From: Carposina sasakii
Lineage: Eukaryota; Arthropoda; Insecta; Lepidoptera; Carposinidae
Length of the DNA stretch: 64,000 nt
Assembly: GCA_014607495.2 (NCBI GenBank)
Contig: CP053175.1
Span: 3,658,001 to 3,722,000 of the forward strand
Direction: 5' to 3'
The translations under genes and the position numbers were made by a program. Positions 1 through 11,111 of the stretch are shown in pieces. Each line of letters opens with the position of its first letter. The first letter of the stretch is position 1. The notes beneath the pieces are model-generated. The model was not told the origin of the DNA. It did no database searches and saw nothing but the letters and a program-made list of their open reading frames with translations.

Positions 1-471
1 ATTATTATAACCTTATATTACATAAAATATTTATTTTTTTGTGATCAAATTATCATTACAACGGCAAATTCATGATAGATTTGGTTCGGTTAACGCCTTG
101 AATCGTTCGATTTATTTATCAGGATATCTAGCGGTCAGTCCATAGTGTACACATAATTTCGATAAATAAATATCTTCTTGATGTTGTTTCTTATTTTACA
201 GGTAATTCACAAATTTCTAGTTACATACTTTTGCTTTGCGAAGCAGTTCATTATCTAAAAACGAGAAAAACGTAGATACGATCTTTTGGCTTGGGACGGC
301 GAAATTGCCGTTCACGTCCAATAAGATTTAAGAAGAATGGAGAGTGCATTTTATTTCTTAATTTTAACTTTTCTTTATTTGTTAGATAAAGACAAAAAAC
401 GGACAAGATACTAAATGACGCTTGATGGGGAGGAAGAATAACGCATTTTTGTATCGATTGTACCAAGGTGC
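1..471. other. no gene seen (probable kirre intron)
   Basis: AT-rich sequence without a splice-compatible coding segment or a repeat that recurs in the window. The short open frames here have no recognisable domain. Confidence 0.5.
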
Positions 472-690
472 CATGCTGATGCGGGGCTTTTAAGAATACA
501 TCAGCTGCATGTCTTTCCGTGCATAGCATAAGAGTCATCTGAGAAACTCGGCGTTTTCTCAGGCGATAAGGTAGTAACTTGTCACCAATTTACATCTATA
601 CCCGCTATGTTAAGCTTCGAATTTCCTTTATGATCCTATAGTTCTGGCTGCCCCATTCTGGGAACACAGCTGTGTTTATATGTATGATAG
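472..690 (+). repeat. Family A interspersed repeat
   Basis: Family A is my label for a roughly 210-bp non-coding repeat. It begins near CTGATGCGGGGCTTCAC, contains TACATCAGCTGCATCTCCTT, and ends near CCCCATTTCGGGAACACAG followed by a TATGTA-type tail. The one-sided tail suggests a retroposed SINE or LINE 3' end. This copy is nearly full length. At least 18 other copies or pieces occur in the window, on both strands. Confidence 0.8.
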
Positions 691-901
691 CAAGTGATGA
701 GTCTAAGCGACCGAAAAGTATAGAGTGACAGAAAAGAAGAAAGCATGCTGACAGATGTGGATCAACCCTTATCTTATAGGTACGGTAGTTCTTAGGTATA
801 AACCATGTATAAAGCTATGCATATATTAAACACGATATTTGACGGCAAAATGTATGGATATTTGTTAAATTTGACATTGTTTAGTAGCTTATACAACATT
901 T

Positions 902-1135
902 TACATACATACATATAATCACGTCTTTATCTCTTACGAGGTAGGCAGAGTACCAAGGGCTGATAGAACCACATGGTGCCACTTCTGACCAATTTTGAGG
1001 GTATAGTTGAGATGTACAAGTTCGGTAGTAACAGGTGGTCAGCCCATCGCCTACAAAACACAAAGACCCTCTTGTCCCTCTACCGACTTGTACAGTATGC
1101 CCGTGAAGAGAACAACATTTTATACTTTTAAAATC
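902..1135 (-). repeat. Family B (SINE-like) repeat, 3' tail shared with a LINE
   Basis: Family B is a roughly 240-bp non-coding repeat. Read on the minus strand it ends in CTGCCTACC...GGCGTGAT and a (TATG)n tail, here seen as TACATACATACATA at the left edge. The last 40 bases resemble the end of the LINE at 18064-19622, so this is probably a non-autonomous element using that LINE's machinery. Other copies: 29598-29838, 42395-42502 and 47636-47898. Confidence 0.75.
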
Positions 1136-1512
1136 CCCTAAGTCATATCAAACTTATCTCGACAATAGCACATCCATGATTTTCTACTCCCCGTATTCCC
1201 CTCGAGCGTCGCCTGTCTGTTCAGTATAAGACAATGCAGTATGTTTCTCAAAGGAGCTGGATGCGTCCTATTGAACTTTGTTCAGCTTTGTACAGTTTTA
1301 TTCAGTATATTCAGCTTGTCTCAGGTTTTTTATTGGCTTAACTGGAGTTGTTATCCTTTTAACTGCCTGTAAGAATCTGTAAGGATAGGACATGTAAAAG
1401 GTTAAGCCGGATTTTTCCTAGTTTTTTTATTTTGCATTGTTTGACAGTTTACAACAAAGCGTTTGTGTTTACTATTTTATGAATATTTACCCTTATAATA
1501 TATGTCAAATTT

Positions 1513-1620
1513 CTAGCTCATCGCCTGAGCATATAGGAATAAGATTATAATTTTACAATCTTATTCCTCTATGGCCTAAGAAATTGCCCGTGAGTTTCTT
1601 AGTTGGCGATTACGATTGAT
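1513..1620 (-). repeat. Family A fragment interrupted by a 45-bp palindrome
   Basis: Minus-strand Family A pieces (CTCATCGCCTGAG and TGCCCGTGAGTTTCTTAG) flank a near-perfect palindrome at 1530-1574 with arms GGAATAAGAT / ATCTTATTCC. The arms match the tips of the large foldback at 31160-31444, so this is probably a minimal deletion derivative of that MITE family. The rest of 1136-2077 shows no gene. Confidence 0.55.
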
Positions 1621-2077
1621 GTATTATTCTATGTTGTCTATGATGGAAAGCCTCGACGATCAAGACAGGAGGTACAAAACACGTCTGTGTTTCTAAAAAT
1701 GGAGTGGCCATTGCATGATCACGAATGAGACCCCTACGCTCATATACGAGTAGTACCTACGTGTAGTAAAAATCCACATAATAATGCTGTTCCTCAAGTA
1801 TATACATTCAATTATTATTTTTTTCCACCCCAAAATAAAACTTAGTCATCCTTAGGGGGTGATGAAGCTATGGGGTTTCCATGCAATCTTCAGAAGCCGC
1901 ATAAAGAAAGAAGGATGTTAAATTGGAGAGCGTCATGTGCATGATACCATTTTCTTGCCTGTTGCATACAATTTTATTGACGCAATAAATGACTGGCATG
2001 ATCTACACTGCTATTTTTGACACCTTGTTCAAGTTTTTTCTAGTCATAAAATTATGAATAAAGAAATGGAAAAAATT

Positions 2078-2314
2078 CCTCACCCGGGTGGGAATCGAAC
2101 CCACGACCTCTGCATTCCGCGTGCCAGCGCTCTCACCACAGAGCCACCGGGTCAATTACTCGGATGACGAATTTTACCATCTCTTTTCTAAATTACATAT
2201 TGGCAACGTTATTTTTCATCCCGATAGCTATACACTAGCCAAATCTCGGCAAACAAAGCTGAATCCCTCAGTACAATGTTTAAAGATGAAACGATCAACC
2301 ATATCCTAACGGAT
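2078..2314 (-). repeat. Family C repeat with a tRNA-like module at its 3' end
   Basis: On the minus strand a body of about 150 bp is followed by a tRNA-like stretch with a B-box-like GTGGGTTCGATTCCCAC hairpin and an acceptor-like ACCCGGGT. The repeat then runs into an AT-rich tail. The same order of body then tRNA-like part recurs at 60110-60347 and partly at 11112-11225. It is a repeat, not a working tRNA gene, because the anticodon arm does not pair well. Confidence 0.65.
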
Positions 2315-2695
2315 TATATTAATGGAGAAGTATTTTTATAAATTTATCTTAGTCAAGATATTATATATTATAAAATGGTTTTTCTTGAAACAAATTACAA
2401 TAATATTTTTTTTCCAATTTGACGATTTTGTTGGACGGTTTCATTATAAAAATGACCCAACCCCTTTTTAATATCCTCTTAAACGTCCTGTCATGGCAAC
2501 TCCGCATTATGTTCCTCCTCCAAGTTTTTAACGTGATTATCCAAACGAAAACACCCTTACTAGGGCGAGCTGTCTCGAAAGAAGTGTCAAAGGGTAACTT
2601 GGTTGAAATGTATGTATTGAACTTTTATTATCAATCTTCGTCCAAATATGATAATATAATCCTAAAAATGAAAACTGAAAAATAATTAAGATCCC
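2315..2695. other. no gene seen
   Basis: AT-rich intronic sequence. An 88-codon open frame here has no domain or splice context and is probably chance. Confidence 0.5.
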
Positions 2696-2830
2696 TGTGC
2701 TGATGCGAGGCTTCACTAGAATACATCAGCTGCATCTCCTTCCGTGCATATCATTAGAGTCGACTAAGAAACTGCTAGGTGTTCTTTCAAGCGATGACCT
2801 AACAACTTGTCATTGGTCTTTTACATTTAG
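2696..2830 (+). repeat. Family A repeat, 5' half
   Basis: Matches the first 130 bp of Family A (GTGCTGATGCGAGGCTTCAC onward to the CTTGTCATTGGTC segment) and then diverges. Confidence 0.75.
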
Positions 2831-3125
2831 ATAGATCGTTTATTTGACTTTTGGCATGTACACATATACAGACAACACAAATCAAGAAAATAATAGAAAA
2901 AATATAATATAAGACAACAATGAGATTATAACAGTAAGAAGGTACAGGCAAATGACAAATACATAAAGACGATACAAAGAAGTATGGGATACGCTTAGTC
3001 AGTCCCCTACTGTGCATGCATATGTGTAACTGCCAATCAGGTCCCCTTTCAGCTGAATGCTGTTTGAGGATATGGCTACCATTCAAGCAGCGCTGGTTTT
3101 CAAAAGAGACCTGAAGGGAGTGACA

Positions 3126-3316
3126 TCTATACTAGTATTATAAATGTGTATATGTGTGTGTGTGTGCGCGTGCATGTTTGTAAAAATACTGAACCGATTT
3201 GGATGAAATTTGGTACACAAATAGTCCAGAGCCCGAGAAAAGACATAGGCTGTTTTTTTTATTGCGGATTTTTATTGATTTTTTTACCGCGCGGATGGAG
3301 TCGCGGGCAATAGCTT
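3126..3316 (+). mobile_element. Helitron-like non-autonomous element (Lep1-like)
   Basis: Starts TCTATACTAGTATTATAAA and runs through a (GT)n tract and a 'GAACCGATTTGGATGAAATT' core to GCGGATGGAGTCGCGGGC and AGCTT. The TC start, the lack of terminal inverted repeats and the GC-rich hairpin near the right end are known of lepidopteran Lep1-type Helitrons. The terminal CTAG is mutated here, so the exact boundary is uncertain. Confidence 0.55.
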
Positions 3317-3558
3317 GTAAAAAGATAAATATAATATTTACATAAACAAATTACATATATTAGCTGAAATTAAAATAGGTATGCTATGAAATTTAATTTA
3401 ATTGTTAATATACCAATTTCTAAGATAAAATTAAATTACTGAAATTAAATTGAGAAAATAAATGAAATCTAAAGAAATAACAATCATGATAATTTAAAAA
3501 TCAAACATATACGGGAGCGCCAGAACCCCATTGTATGCCGCTGGCTATGCATAGCAGC

Positions 3559-3693
3559 TCATCCAAGATTGACCTGTGATAACAAGAGCAGTTTCTTGAG
3601 ATTAATTTTAAATGTGCTGAGTGTCTTCAAGGTCCGTATTGGTGGGGGGAGATCGTTCCAAGCATTGTGATGCTGCGTATCTAAACGAACCTC
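3559..3693 (-). pseudogene. LINE ORF2 C-terminal remnant
   Basis: Reading the minus strand from 3693 gives EVRLDTQHHNAWNDLPPP followed by IRTLKTLSTFKINLKKLLL and a stop at 3559. The pattern 'AWNDLPP.IR...L..FK..LK' is the extreme C-terminus of insect non-LTR retrotransposon ORF2 proteins of the Jockey/CR1 groups. Only the last 44 codons remain, so it is a dead 5'-truncated copy. AT-rich sequence at 3320-3558 is probably its 3' UTR. Confidence 0.7.
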
Positions 3694-3819
3694 GGAAGGA
3701 TACTAACTTATGTCTTATTTGAAGAAGAATGTATTTGACTCATTTGACACAACTGTATTAATTACCCGAAAAAAAACCCGATTTCGAATACACAGTTTTG
3801 TATGGGCGTCCACTACTTA

Positions 3820-4010
3820 TCATCATCATCATCATCATCGTCAGCCTATTGCAGTCCACTGCTGGACGTGGGCCTCCCCCAGGGCACGCCACGATACTGC
3901 CATGGGGGGTATTTGCCCATAGTCACCATGCTGGGCAGGCGGGATTGGTGACCGCAGTTTGTATTTTGGATTTCTGTCAACACGGGAGGCGCTGCTGCCC
4001 ACCTCCACCA
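3820..4010 (-). mobile_element. Family D: LINE 3' end with (ATG)n tail
   Basis: The sense (minus) strand ends TCCAGCAGTGGACTGCAATA, then GGCTGA and a (TGA)n microsatellite, seen here as (ATC)n at the left edge. The consensus is GGCCTACGTCCAGCAGTGGA. The coding fragment at 43611-43736 ends with an equivalent 'GAGGCCTATATCCAACAGTGG' and an ATG tail, so Family D is probably the 3' end of a LINE with the same type of C-terminus. Confidence 0.7.
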
Positions 4011-4605
4011 CTACTTATATTTTTACCAAAATAATATATAAGTTTAAAAATAACATTTCACATAGTGAAACCCCGTTTAGGATGATATAAATAATTTGAA
4101 GAAGAATGTATTTGTTTCATTTATTATTTGATGGCCGGGCTTCAGAAAACCTTTGTGAAGGAGCACTTAGCAATTTCACTTTTTGAATTATTTATTTTTT
4201 TCCCGGCAAAGAAAAAGCTTGTTTCACCGAAAATTGAGGAAATTTTCTCGATTTTTTTGTCAGAAAATTTACGCGATGTTTATTTATGATGGGCATGTGT
4301 GAGAGAGAGACGATAAATTATTAAGTTTTTTGATGTTTGTTACTTACAGCATTCGAACCAAGCCATCGGTTCAGTAGGCCCGCTACCTTTGAATGCTCAG
4401 AAGTTAAGTGAGGTAAATGAAAGAATATCATTTGTTCATTTTAAAACATTTTCGTTTTATTTTACCTATCACAATGTGTATTTTACCTATACGGTTCTAT
4501 TATAATTAGCCTTAAATTCTTTGGATAGGTTCATTATAATAGTTGGATATTTTTTAGTATTTCACTTAACATAACCCTTTTATTACAGCTTGTATTCCAT
4601 TATAA
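4011..4605. other. no gene seen
   Basis: AT-rich intronic sequence with no recognised repeat or coding potential. Confidence 0.5.
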
Positions 4606-5391
4606 TCTATACTAATATTATAAAGAGGAAAACTTTGTTTGTTTGGTTGTAATGAATAGGCTCCGAAACTACTGGACCGATTTAAATTCTTTCACCGTTA
4701 GAATCCTTATTCTGGATGAACATAGGCTATAAGAATTTCCCGATATTCCACGGAAAGGCGACCAACGGGAATTTAATATTTTTTACGAAAACCGCTATAC
4801 ATATGAAGCTGAAATCGGGCATATATGTTCATTGGGGACAACGAGGAAGGACTAAAAACGGATTTCCCGAAATTCCCACGGGAAGGGGACTAACGGGAAT
4901 TCATAATTTTTACGAGAACCGCTATACATATGAAGCTGAAATCGGGCATATATGTTCATTGGGGACAACGAGGAAGGACTAAAAACGGATTTCCCGAAAT
5001 TCCCAAGGGAAGGGGACTGGGAATTCAAACGGATTTCCCGATATTCCACGGGAAGGGACAAACGGGAATTCATTTTTTTTACGACAACTGCGATACATAT
5101 GAATTTGAAATTGGACCTGTATGTTCATTAGGGACTGCGAGGGAGCACTAAGAACGGATTTCGAAATTCCTATGGGAAGGAGTTACATTTAATTTTTTAC
5201 GAAAACAGCTATTTATACGAAGCTGAAATCGGATTAGGGCTACAAGGAAGCTCTAAGAACGGATTTCCCGAAATTCCCACGGGAAGGGGACCAACGGGAG
5301 TTCCAAATTTAAACGAAAACCGCTGTACCTACATATAAAGTTGTATCTATGTATTGATATGTACCGAAGCGAAGCGAGGGCGGGCCACTAG
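4606..5391 (+). mobile_element. Helitron-like element carrying a minisatellite
   Basis: Begins TCTATACTAATATTATAAAG and ends GGGCGGGCCACTAG before a T, the TC...CTAG ends expected for Helitrons. It has the usual TTTGTTTGTTTGG and CTACTGGACCGATTT segments near the left end. Its interior is expanded by the tandem array at 4740-5330, so it is much longer than the roughly 200-bp copies elsewhere. Confidence 0.7.
4740..5330. repeat. Minisatellite, about 4 units of about 125 bp
   Basis: Units contain ATATGAAGCTGAAATCGGGC, TGTTCATTGGGGACAACGAG and GATTTCCCGAAATTCCCACG. Equivalent ATATGAA positions fall at 4801, 4929, 5098 and a degenerate copy near 5214. The first two units are almost identical over 128 bp. 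The 4929 to 5098 step is longer because a partial unit of about 41 bp is inserted. Open frames across it are products of the repetition. Confidence 0.85.
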
Positions 5392-5647
5392 TTGATGATA
5401 AAACCAGCGCAAAGTATTATTTCATTAACCCTTTTAACTAACGGTAAACGAGTAATTAAGTTAGGATCGCAGTGAGGGAAGAAAACATCACTTTAAAAGA
5501 GGAACGGTCAAAAGCAAACAACCCGCAAATTGCTCGACCGCAACAGCTTTGTGTCGTGAGTTGTGGTGCAAATTACTAGCTGGAGCTGCGGACCTGGGTT
5601 CAAAGTTTTCAGCTGCCAAACTTTCTTATAGTACCGCCTAAGTACCA

Positions 5648-5911
5648 GGCCGCACTATGGTTTTTTTCCGCAAGCAGTTAACCGCGGTAACCGCAAAACC
5701 GCTCGAGACGCACAAACTGCGGTTAAAATCCGCGAATATAAGTTCTATGAATAACAAATTTTGGCGCGCTTTTTACCCGCTAGTCATGTAAAAAAACGCG
5801 GTTTTAAAATCAGTAGCAGGAAAAAACTGTCAGTGCGGCCGCTTCCATTGGTTTCTTTTAGTCACAAAGTCAGGCGGTTAAAAACCGCGGCGGTTTAACC
5901 GTAGTGCGGCC
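5648..5911. mobile_element. MITE with GGCCGCACTA terminal inverted repeats
   Basis: Left end GGCCGCACTATGGTT and right end AACCGTAGTGCGGCC are inverted repeats. Inside, the GC-rich words GCGGTTA and AACCGC recur in both directions. There is no coding capacity. A target duplication is not evident, so the superfamily is unresolved. Confidence 0.7.
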
Positions 5912-5949
5912 TTGGACACAATTTAAGTACCAGTAGTTGACAACCGATT

Positions 5950-6126
5950 GGCTCGGACTCCACCAAAGCGGAGACGAGACGAGCGGAGAGGAGATATTTT
6001 ATAACAACCAATAGAATTTCGTTATTCACAAATCAGCGGAAACGAGATATTTGAAGAATTTCTATTGGTTATAAAAAAACATCTCCTTTCCGCTCGTCTC
6101 ATCTCCGCTTTGGTGGAGTCCGGGCC
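5950..6126. mobile_element. Palindromic MITE inside a tRNA-derived SINE
   Basis: Arms of about 68 bp pair around a short loop: GGCTCGGACTCCACCAAAGC on the left and GCTTTGGTGGAGTCCGGGCC on the right. The flanks (CAACCGATT on the left, ATTGGCGTAGTTGATGAG on the right) are the head of a Family E SINE, so the MITE inserted into that SINE. Confidence 0.8.
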
Positions 6127-6275
6127 ATTGGCGTAGTTGATGAGCCTGCCTGCCGCGTCACAGGTTCTGGGTTCGAATCCAGCAAATCCCTAGCGGGCAG
6201 CTGTGGAAGTTTCTAAGTTATCAATTGATAAACATCCTTATAGTGACGCTTAATGAGTATATATTTTTTAGCTTA
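6127..6275 (+). repeat. Family E tRNA-derived SINE, degenerate
   Basis: Contains an A-box-like ATTGGCGTAGTTGATGAG, GCCTGCCTGC, and a B box GGGTTCGAATCCAG about 40 bp later. This is the internal promoter layout of tRNA-derived SINEs. The body is diverged. The copy is interrupted by the palindromic MITE just upstream. Confidence 0.7.
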
Positions 6276-6305
6276 GTTGTATTTTATAAAAAAAAAAAAC
6301 ATGTC

Positions 6306-6525
6306 ATGTGCTGATGCGGTGCTTCCCTAAAATACATGAGCTGCATCTTCTTAGGCGCATGTTGTAAGAGTCGACTAAGGCACTCGGGTATTCTCATCGA
6401 CGATAAAGCTAGCAACTTGTCACTGGTCATTTACACCTGTCCTCGCTGTTTGACGTGATTGCGAGATCTCCTTTAGCCTCCTGCTGCTCTGGCTACTCCA
6501 ATTTCCGAACACCATCACAGGAAAA
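6306..6525 (+). repeat. Family A repeat
   Basis: Near full-length copy starting GTGCTGATGCGGTGCTTCCC, with CGACTAAGGCACTCGGG and CTTGTCACTGGTCATTTACA. The 3' tail is diverged. Confidence 0.8.
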
Positions 6526-6635
6526 GCTACTTTAGTATTTTACGCCATCCACTGGACTTAACAAATTGTAACAAATGGAAGGAAAGCAGACAATTTAGCA
6601 GAGATGCAACACAACACGACGCAACTGTTCTCTTA

Positions 6636-6760
6636 ATAAATAAATAATAAATATTCACACACTTCACAACACATTAACTTAGTCTCACATTAAGATCCAT
6701 AAGGTCTTGTGTCCGTGGGTACTAAGAAACGGTATATGAAAACATAGATAAGTATTCTCT
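6636..6760 (-). repeat. Family E SINE, 3' half
   Basis: Minus-strand match to the SINE body: AAATATTCACACACTTCACA, TAAGATCCATAAGGTCTTGT and GTGGGTACTAAG, the reverse of the 20535-20785 copy. The tRNA head is missing. Confidence 0.75.
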
Positions 6761-8639
6761 TGTTTGTTCAGATGTATGTTTTATGGTAAAAACTTTTGGA
6801 AATACTACATATATTTGATGATGAAAAATTACCGTCTGATATGCAACGTAGTATGAACCAACCACTCGTTAATATTTGTCTCTCACCAAATTTCGAGGTG
6901 TAACTACTGAACTAGAAACGTGATAGGACCGAGGCGTATATGTCCATAAAGAAGGGATTTTCCGAAGTAAGCCGTTACCTACCCAGCGCCGTAGTGTTTA
7001 CCTATAAACCAATTACCAGTGCAACGGCCCTTCATTTTCTATGAATAAACGTCCTCTAATCCTTCATTCGCTGCGCCAATATATTACCTGTTCTATTTTC
7101 ATTCTAGAAAGATTTTAAAACGAATTCAAATGTAGCATTGCCACAACAAATTACTTAACTCGTACAAAACAAGTCCAGTAAAAGCTTATTGTTTTATTGG
7201 TTTGAAAACCGAATGCACGCTGGTGACCAGCTATGCAAAGTATCATAATGAGTTCCTGGCTGATGAGTCAAAGGTCTGGGTATGAATCCAGTTTAAATAG
7301 AAACATTAATAAATAATATGTGCTTATTTCTTTTCGAATATACGTAGCGAGGTTATTCTCTTGGTATTTATTCTAATGTACCACTTGTATTACAGTCTGT
7401 TTATTATTTGAAACCGGCACTGAATCCCTAAGTATCTTTTTAGTTTGTAACCTATTCACGCCTTTTTCTTGCATACTTACATAATAATTAGGAGTATGGA
7501 GAAAGACATACCTAGACTATATTCTGTAATAGCTAGTCGTATGTAAATAACTCTAGAAATAACTTAGCCTTGATAGGGCATTTCCATTAAAATTTTAGTG
7601 CACTAAAAAACTTGGAATTCCCGCGGGAATGAAATCAAAACTGGCGTAAACCCGACTGATTTATCCCCGGTCTCCAAACAGAATCGGTGAAACTAAATTC
7701 ACAACTTTTCGGTCCAAGTTTGAAGTAACTTTATCAAAGGCGAGAAGGTCAGAGGAACTGTCATGATGTTTATATTCTTTTATATCAAGGTATTATGTAA
7801 TTACATCATCATCTTTAATGATGGCCTTATCTTGTTATTTATGACGTCGGTGTAATATGGTTTCTTTTGAAACTCTTTTGCCAAGGATTTGGCGTTTGTT
7901 TTACGTCCACTGCCTGCCTGATACCTTCCCTCCTCGAGTATAGCTAAGTAACAAGTTTAGAATATTACAATAAGGCCCGAGGATTGGAAGAACATCTTTA
8001 CCATGGAAATCCTGGAACGAGATATCGAAGTTTCTCGCAATTACTGGAATATATACATGGGTCTAACAATAACTAGTGGCCCGGTGCGGCCGGAAGCGCT
8101 TCATTTTTAACCAACGCCACAAAAGTATAAAACGTAGTATCAACTCCTCAAAGCATACCACTTCCATGGTCAGAACTTTTCCGCTGGCCTTTTTGTTAGG
8201 TTTAATGTGAGTTTTAGAAATAAAATCGGATTCGTTCTCATTTTACATTGGAACTTTTAGCTTTGCTTTCAATTTATTTACTAAGTGCTTTGCTTACTCG
8301 AACCCACAGTTGCAACGCCGTACTTACATGTTACATTTAAACCTTCCTCTTTATTTATTTTTATTTATTACGTTACATCCGCCTATTGCAGTCCACTGTA
8401 GGAGAGAAGAGACAATTTCCTGAAATCCCAATCGGGAACTGAAAAACCGGAAATTCTAAAGTTTATGCGGCCAAAGTAGGCGTACTTGCGATTAAGTTTT
8501 CAATGTAAATCGGCTGATAAATCTTTTAAGGGCCAACTTTTCCAATGGTCAATACGATAGGCTACTGAAGAATAAAGTTGATGTTGTCGTTCCCTAACAC
8601 ATGCATAAACTTTATCTTATACATAGTCTATCTATCTGA
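6761..8639. other. no gene seen
   Basis: Intronic sequence without coding signal. A short Family D piece (GCCTATTGCAGTCCACTG) lies near 8381-8400, and a very degenerate B-box-like GTATGAATCCAG lies near 7278. Nothing else is recognised. Confidence 0.5.
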
Positions 8640-8908
8640 TATAAATAAAATTGTATTAGGCGTTACAATTCCGAAGTTCAAACATTCACTATGGGTGCGC
8701 CCACCACCGTGCCCTATACCCTCCACTGACCCTCGGATCTGATAACTCATAACTGCGAAAACAAGCACTTGCACTACCTACAATCGCCACGAGAAACCAG
8801 ATCCAAGCTCCTAGCATGCAAGATAATACATCTGGTTTGTCGTGGCGATTGTAGGTAGTGCAAGTGCTTGTTTTCACGGTTATGGGGCGCGGGCGCACCT
8901 ATAGTGAA
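8640..8908 (-). mobile_element. Hairpin-only Penelope-like element copy
   Basis: Flanked by an exact 11-bp duplication TATCTATCTGA (8629-8639 and 8909-8919). The left part is the reverse complement of the 3' end of the element at 54443-55790 (ATTGTATTAGGCGTTACAAT, then TTCACTATGGGTGCGCCCAC). The sequence then turns back on itself and ends at the reverse of TTCACTATAGG. There is no GIY-YIG frame and the ribozyme-like core is absent. The long target duplication fits target-primed retrotransposition. Confidence 0.7.
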
Positions 8909-8971
8909 TATCTATCTGACAATTGGAGAATTCGTTTCCCAATTTGATTAGATTCCAGTTATTATATAATA

Positions 8972-9152
8972 CTAGTGGACGCCCGCGATTTCGTCCGCGT
9001 GGACTACAGAAAAAACAAAACGACGTAATTATCCGGGATAAAAAGTATCCTATGTCCGTCTCCTGGTTCTAAGCTACCTCCCCACCATTTTTCAGCCGTT
9101 CTTGAGTTATAAATAGTATAACTAACACGACTATCTTTTATACATATGGATT
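8972..9152 (-). mobile_element. Short repeat with CTAG end (Helitron-like)
   Basis: The left edge reads ACTAGTGGACGCCCGCGATT, the reverse of the GCGGGCGTCCACTAG right end seen at 55810-56038. The core includes ATTATCCGGGATAAAAAGTA. The distal end near CGACTATCTTTTATACATAT is less certain. Confidence 0.6.
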
Positions 9153-10107
9153 CTAAATTATGTCAAATGGAAGAGTCCAATGTGGTGCAAATATTCTCTA
9201 ACTCAAAGCACACACATTTAAAACTACAAACAAGTGACATTATAATTAAATTATTAATTGTTCAAAATGTATTTTAGCACAGTTCGGACCTTGCGCAAAC
9301 CGCGAGAGCTTTTAGCGTGGATTTGGACATTAAAATGAAATTATGTGGGGCTTTAGTTTTGTGGTGCACGTTGAAATATCGCCGGATTTATCTAGTGATG
9401 GCTGGACTAGTTCGAAACCTGTATAACCAGCCTTACCAATTTATAAAGTAGGTAAGGTTTCGATTGTGGAAATGAGATGTCGCTCTAAACTTCTTATAGC
9501 AGCATCTCGTTTCCTTAGTGGAAAAAATCCTTCTTATACAGCTGTCTGTTTGATCTTTGTCCGAGCATATCTTTCGTCATACTTGCAGTTGCAAAATTGA
9601 TGAACTTTAATTTTGATAGTTGGGTTGATAATAATATACAAAATAAAAAGCTTAGAATCTCATTAAAATCTAGAACATATTTACAGGTAGAAAATTGCCT
9701 GCAACTCCTCCACCGCCTGGCCGCATTGCCCCGCTGGATGGCGAGGCTAATCCTTTGTCCAAAGTACTGGCCAGCCCTTCGGTCGTGGGATACCACGACC
9801 ATCTTTTAAAAAAGGGCATGGGCTCCCGGGCCCCATGGTTTCAACCCCAAATGGCTCAAATATGTAGTCTCCGCTGAGGTTTTCATATTTGCGCCGTTTG
9901 AGGTTTTCCGCTGTGGCAGCCGTAGAACCTCTTCTTATGGCTGTGCCTGGGATATGGGACGCTCCATGCGTAGTATACTAGAGAGCGTCCCATTTAATTT
10001 TGATGTATTGTGTGTGTGATATGTTGTGAGTACATCTTATTCGGTATAAACCAAACACTATTTTTATCTGTGCTCCTTCCAACTAGGATTTTATATATAA
10101 ATAGATT
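9153..10107. other. no gene seen; GC-rich segment 9690-9960
   Basis: Mostly AT-rich. The segment at 9690-9960 is much richer in GC (CTCCACCGCCTGGCCGCATT, GGGCATGGGCTCCCGGGCCC) and open in two frames. It may be a decayed retroelement coding piece, but I recognise no motif. Confidence 0.4.
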
Positions 10108-10200
10108 CACACATACAGCTGTGTTTCCGAAATGGGGTAGCTCGAACTGCAGGATCATAAAAAAGATCTCACAGTCACGTTTAACATAGTGGGTCCCCAC
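10108..10200 (-). repeat. Family A 3' end
   Basis: CAGCTGTGTTTCCGAAATGG, then GGTAGCTCGAACTGCAGGATCA and ACAGTCACGTTTAACATA match the 3' half of Family A in reverse. Confidence 0.75.
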
Positions 10201-10662
10201 AATCAGATGTAATATACCAGGTGCCAAGTATAGTAAAAAATACCAAATATAACGTGCCTAATAAATAATGTTAGTCAACTTTAACTACACATAATGGGAA
10301 TACGAAAATCGGGAAAAGGTTTCACAAAAACCCCCTAACAAAACTTGGTAATCCAAAAGCTCTCGATACCAATACCGAGACCAGTTTTATCTCATCACTA
10401 ATTCAGAGGAGGTTAAGGCAAATTAGGTCGACCACGAACTTTACTTAGTACGACGAAAACCGTCCCAATAGTGAATTGATTCAGTTTACTTTGGGATTTC
10501 AAATGGTACTAATTAATACTGAGAGGTGTAACTACACGTGTCGTTGGGATAATTTTGTTCTTAAAATATACATGTAGTTGAATACTGACACATCTGATGA
10601 AAAACATCACGGTTAGAAACTGCTAAAAGAAAATTAGCAACCAATCATTATAATTTTTTGAA

Positions 10663-10905
10663 GGCCGATTGTTATAGTTGGTAGTGGCCCTGCCTGCGAT
10701 GCCATAGGTACTGGGTTCGAATCCCGGTAGGTGCAAACATTGATATGATGAATATCGAAGTTTGTTTATGAATCATGGGTGTTTCCGTACTTATCTATGT
10801 ATTTAATTCCGTTGCTTAGTACCACGACACAAGACCTTAGGGATCTTAATAAGTAGGTCAATGTGTTGTGAAGTGTGTGAATATTTATTGTTTATTTACC
10901 TATAT
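10663..10905 (+). repeat. Family E tRNA-derived SINE, nearly full length
   Basis: Head GGCCGATTGTTATAGTTGG, then a TAGTGGCCCTGCCTGCG segment and B box GGGTTCGAATCCCGG. The body TGCTTAGTACCACGACACAA...AATGTGTTGTGAAGTGTG is followed by a TATTTATTG tail. This is the layout of a pol III SINE. Confidence 0.85.
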
Positions 10906-11111
10906 GGAACGTTTTCTAAATGATGAATGGGAGAATTATGGGAGTTGTACCTATAAAATTGATAAGGATAAAGTTGTGGACCAAATAGTTATTAGGTCCA
11001 CAACTATGTGGACGAAACCACAGATATAGAAATCTCTCAAAGACATAAGCACGCCTTTGTACATCTTCTTTGTCATAAACGTTATTATTAATATGTTTTA
11101 ATAAATGAAAA

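Noticed and set aside
3820..4034. Frame with a run of histidines or isoleucines
   Set aside because: Translation of the (ATC)n microsatellite tail of a LINE 3' end.
4716..5151. Repeated peptide frames with HWGQRGRTKNGFPEIP
   Set aside because: Direct translation of the minisatellite units; no coding evidence.
4740..5330. CRISPR-like array
   Set aside because: Units are about 125 bp and contiguous without spacers; the genome is eukaryotic.
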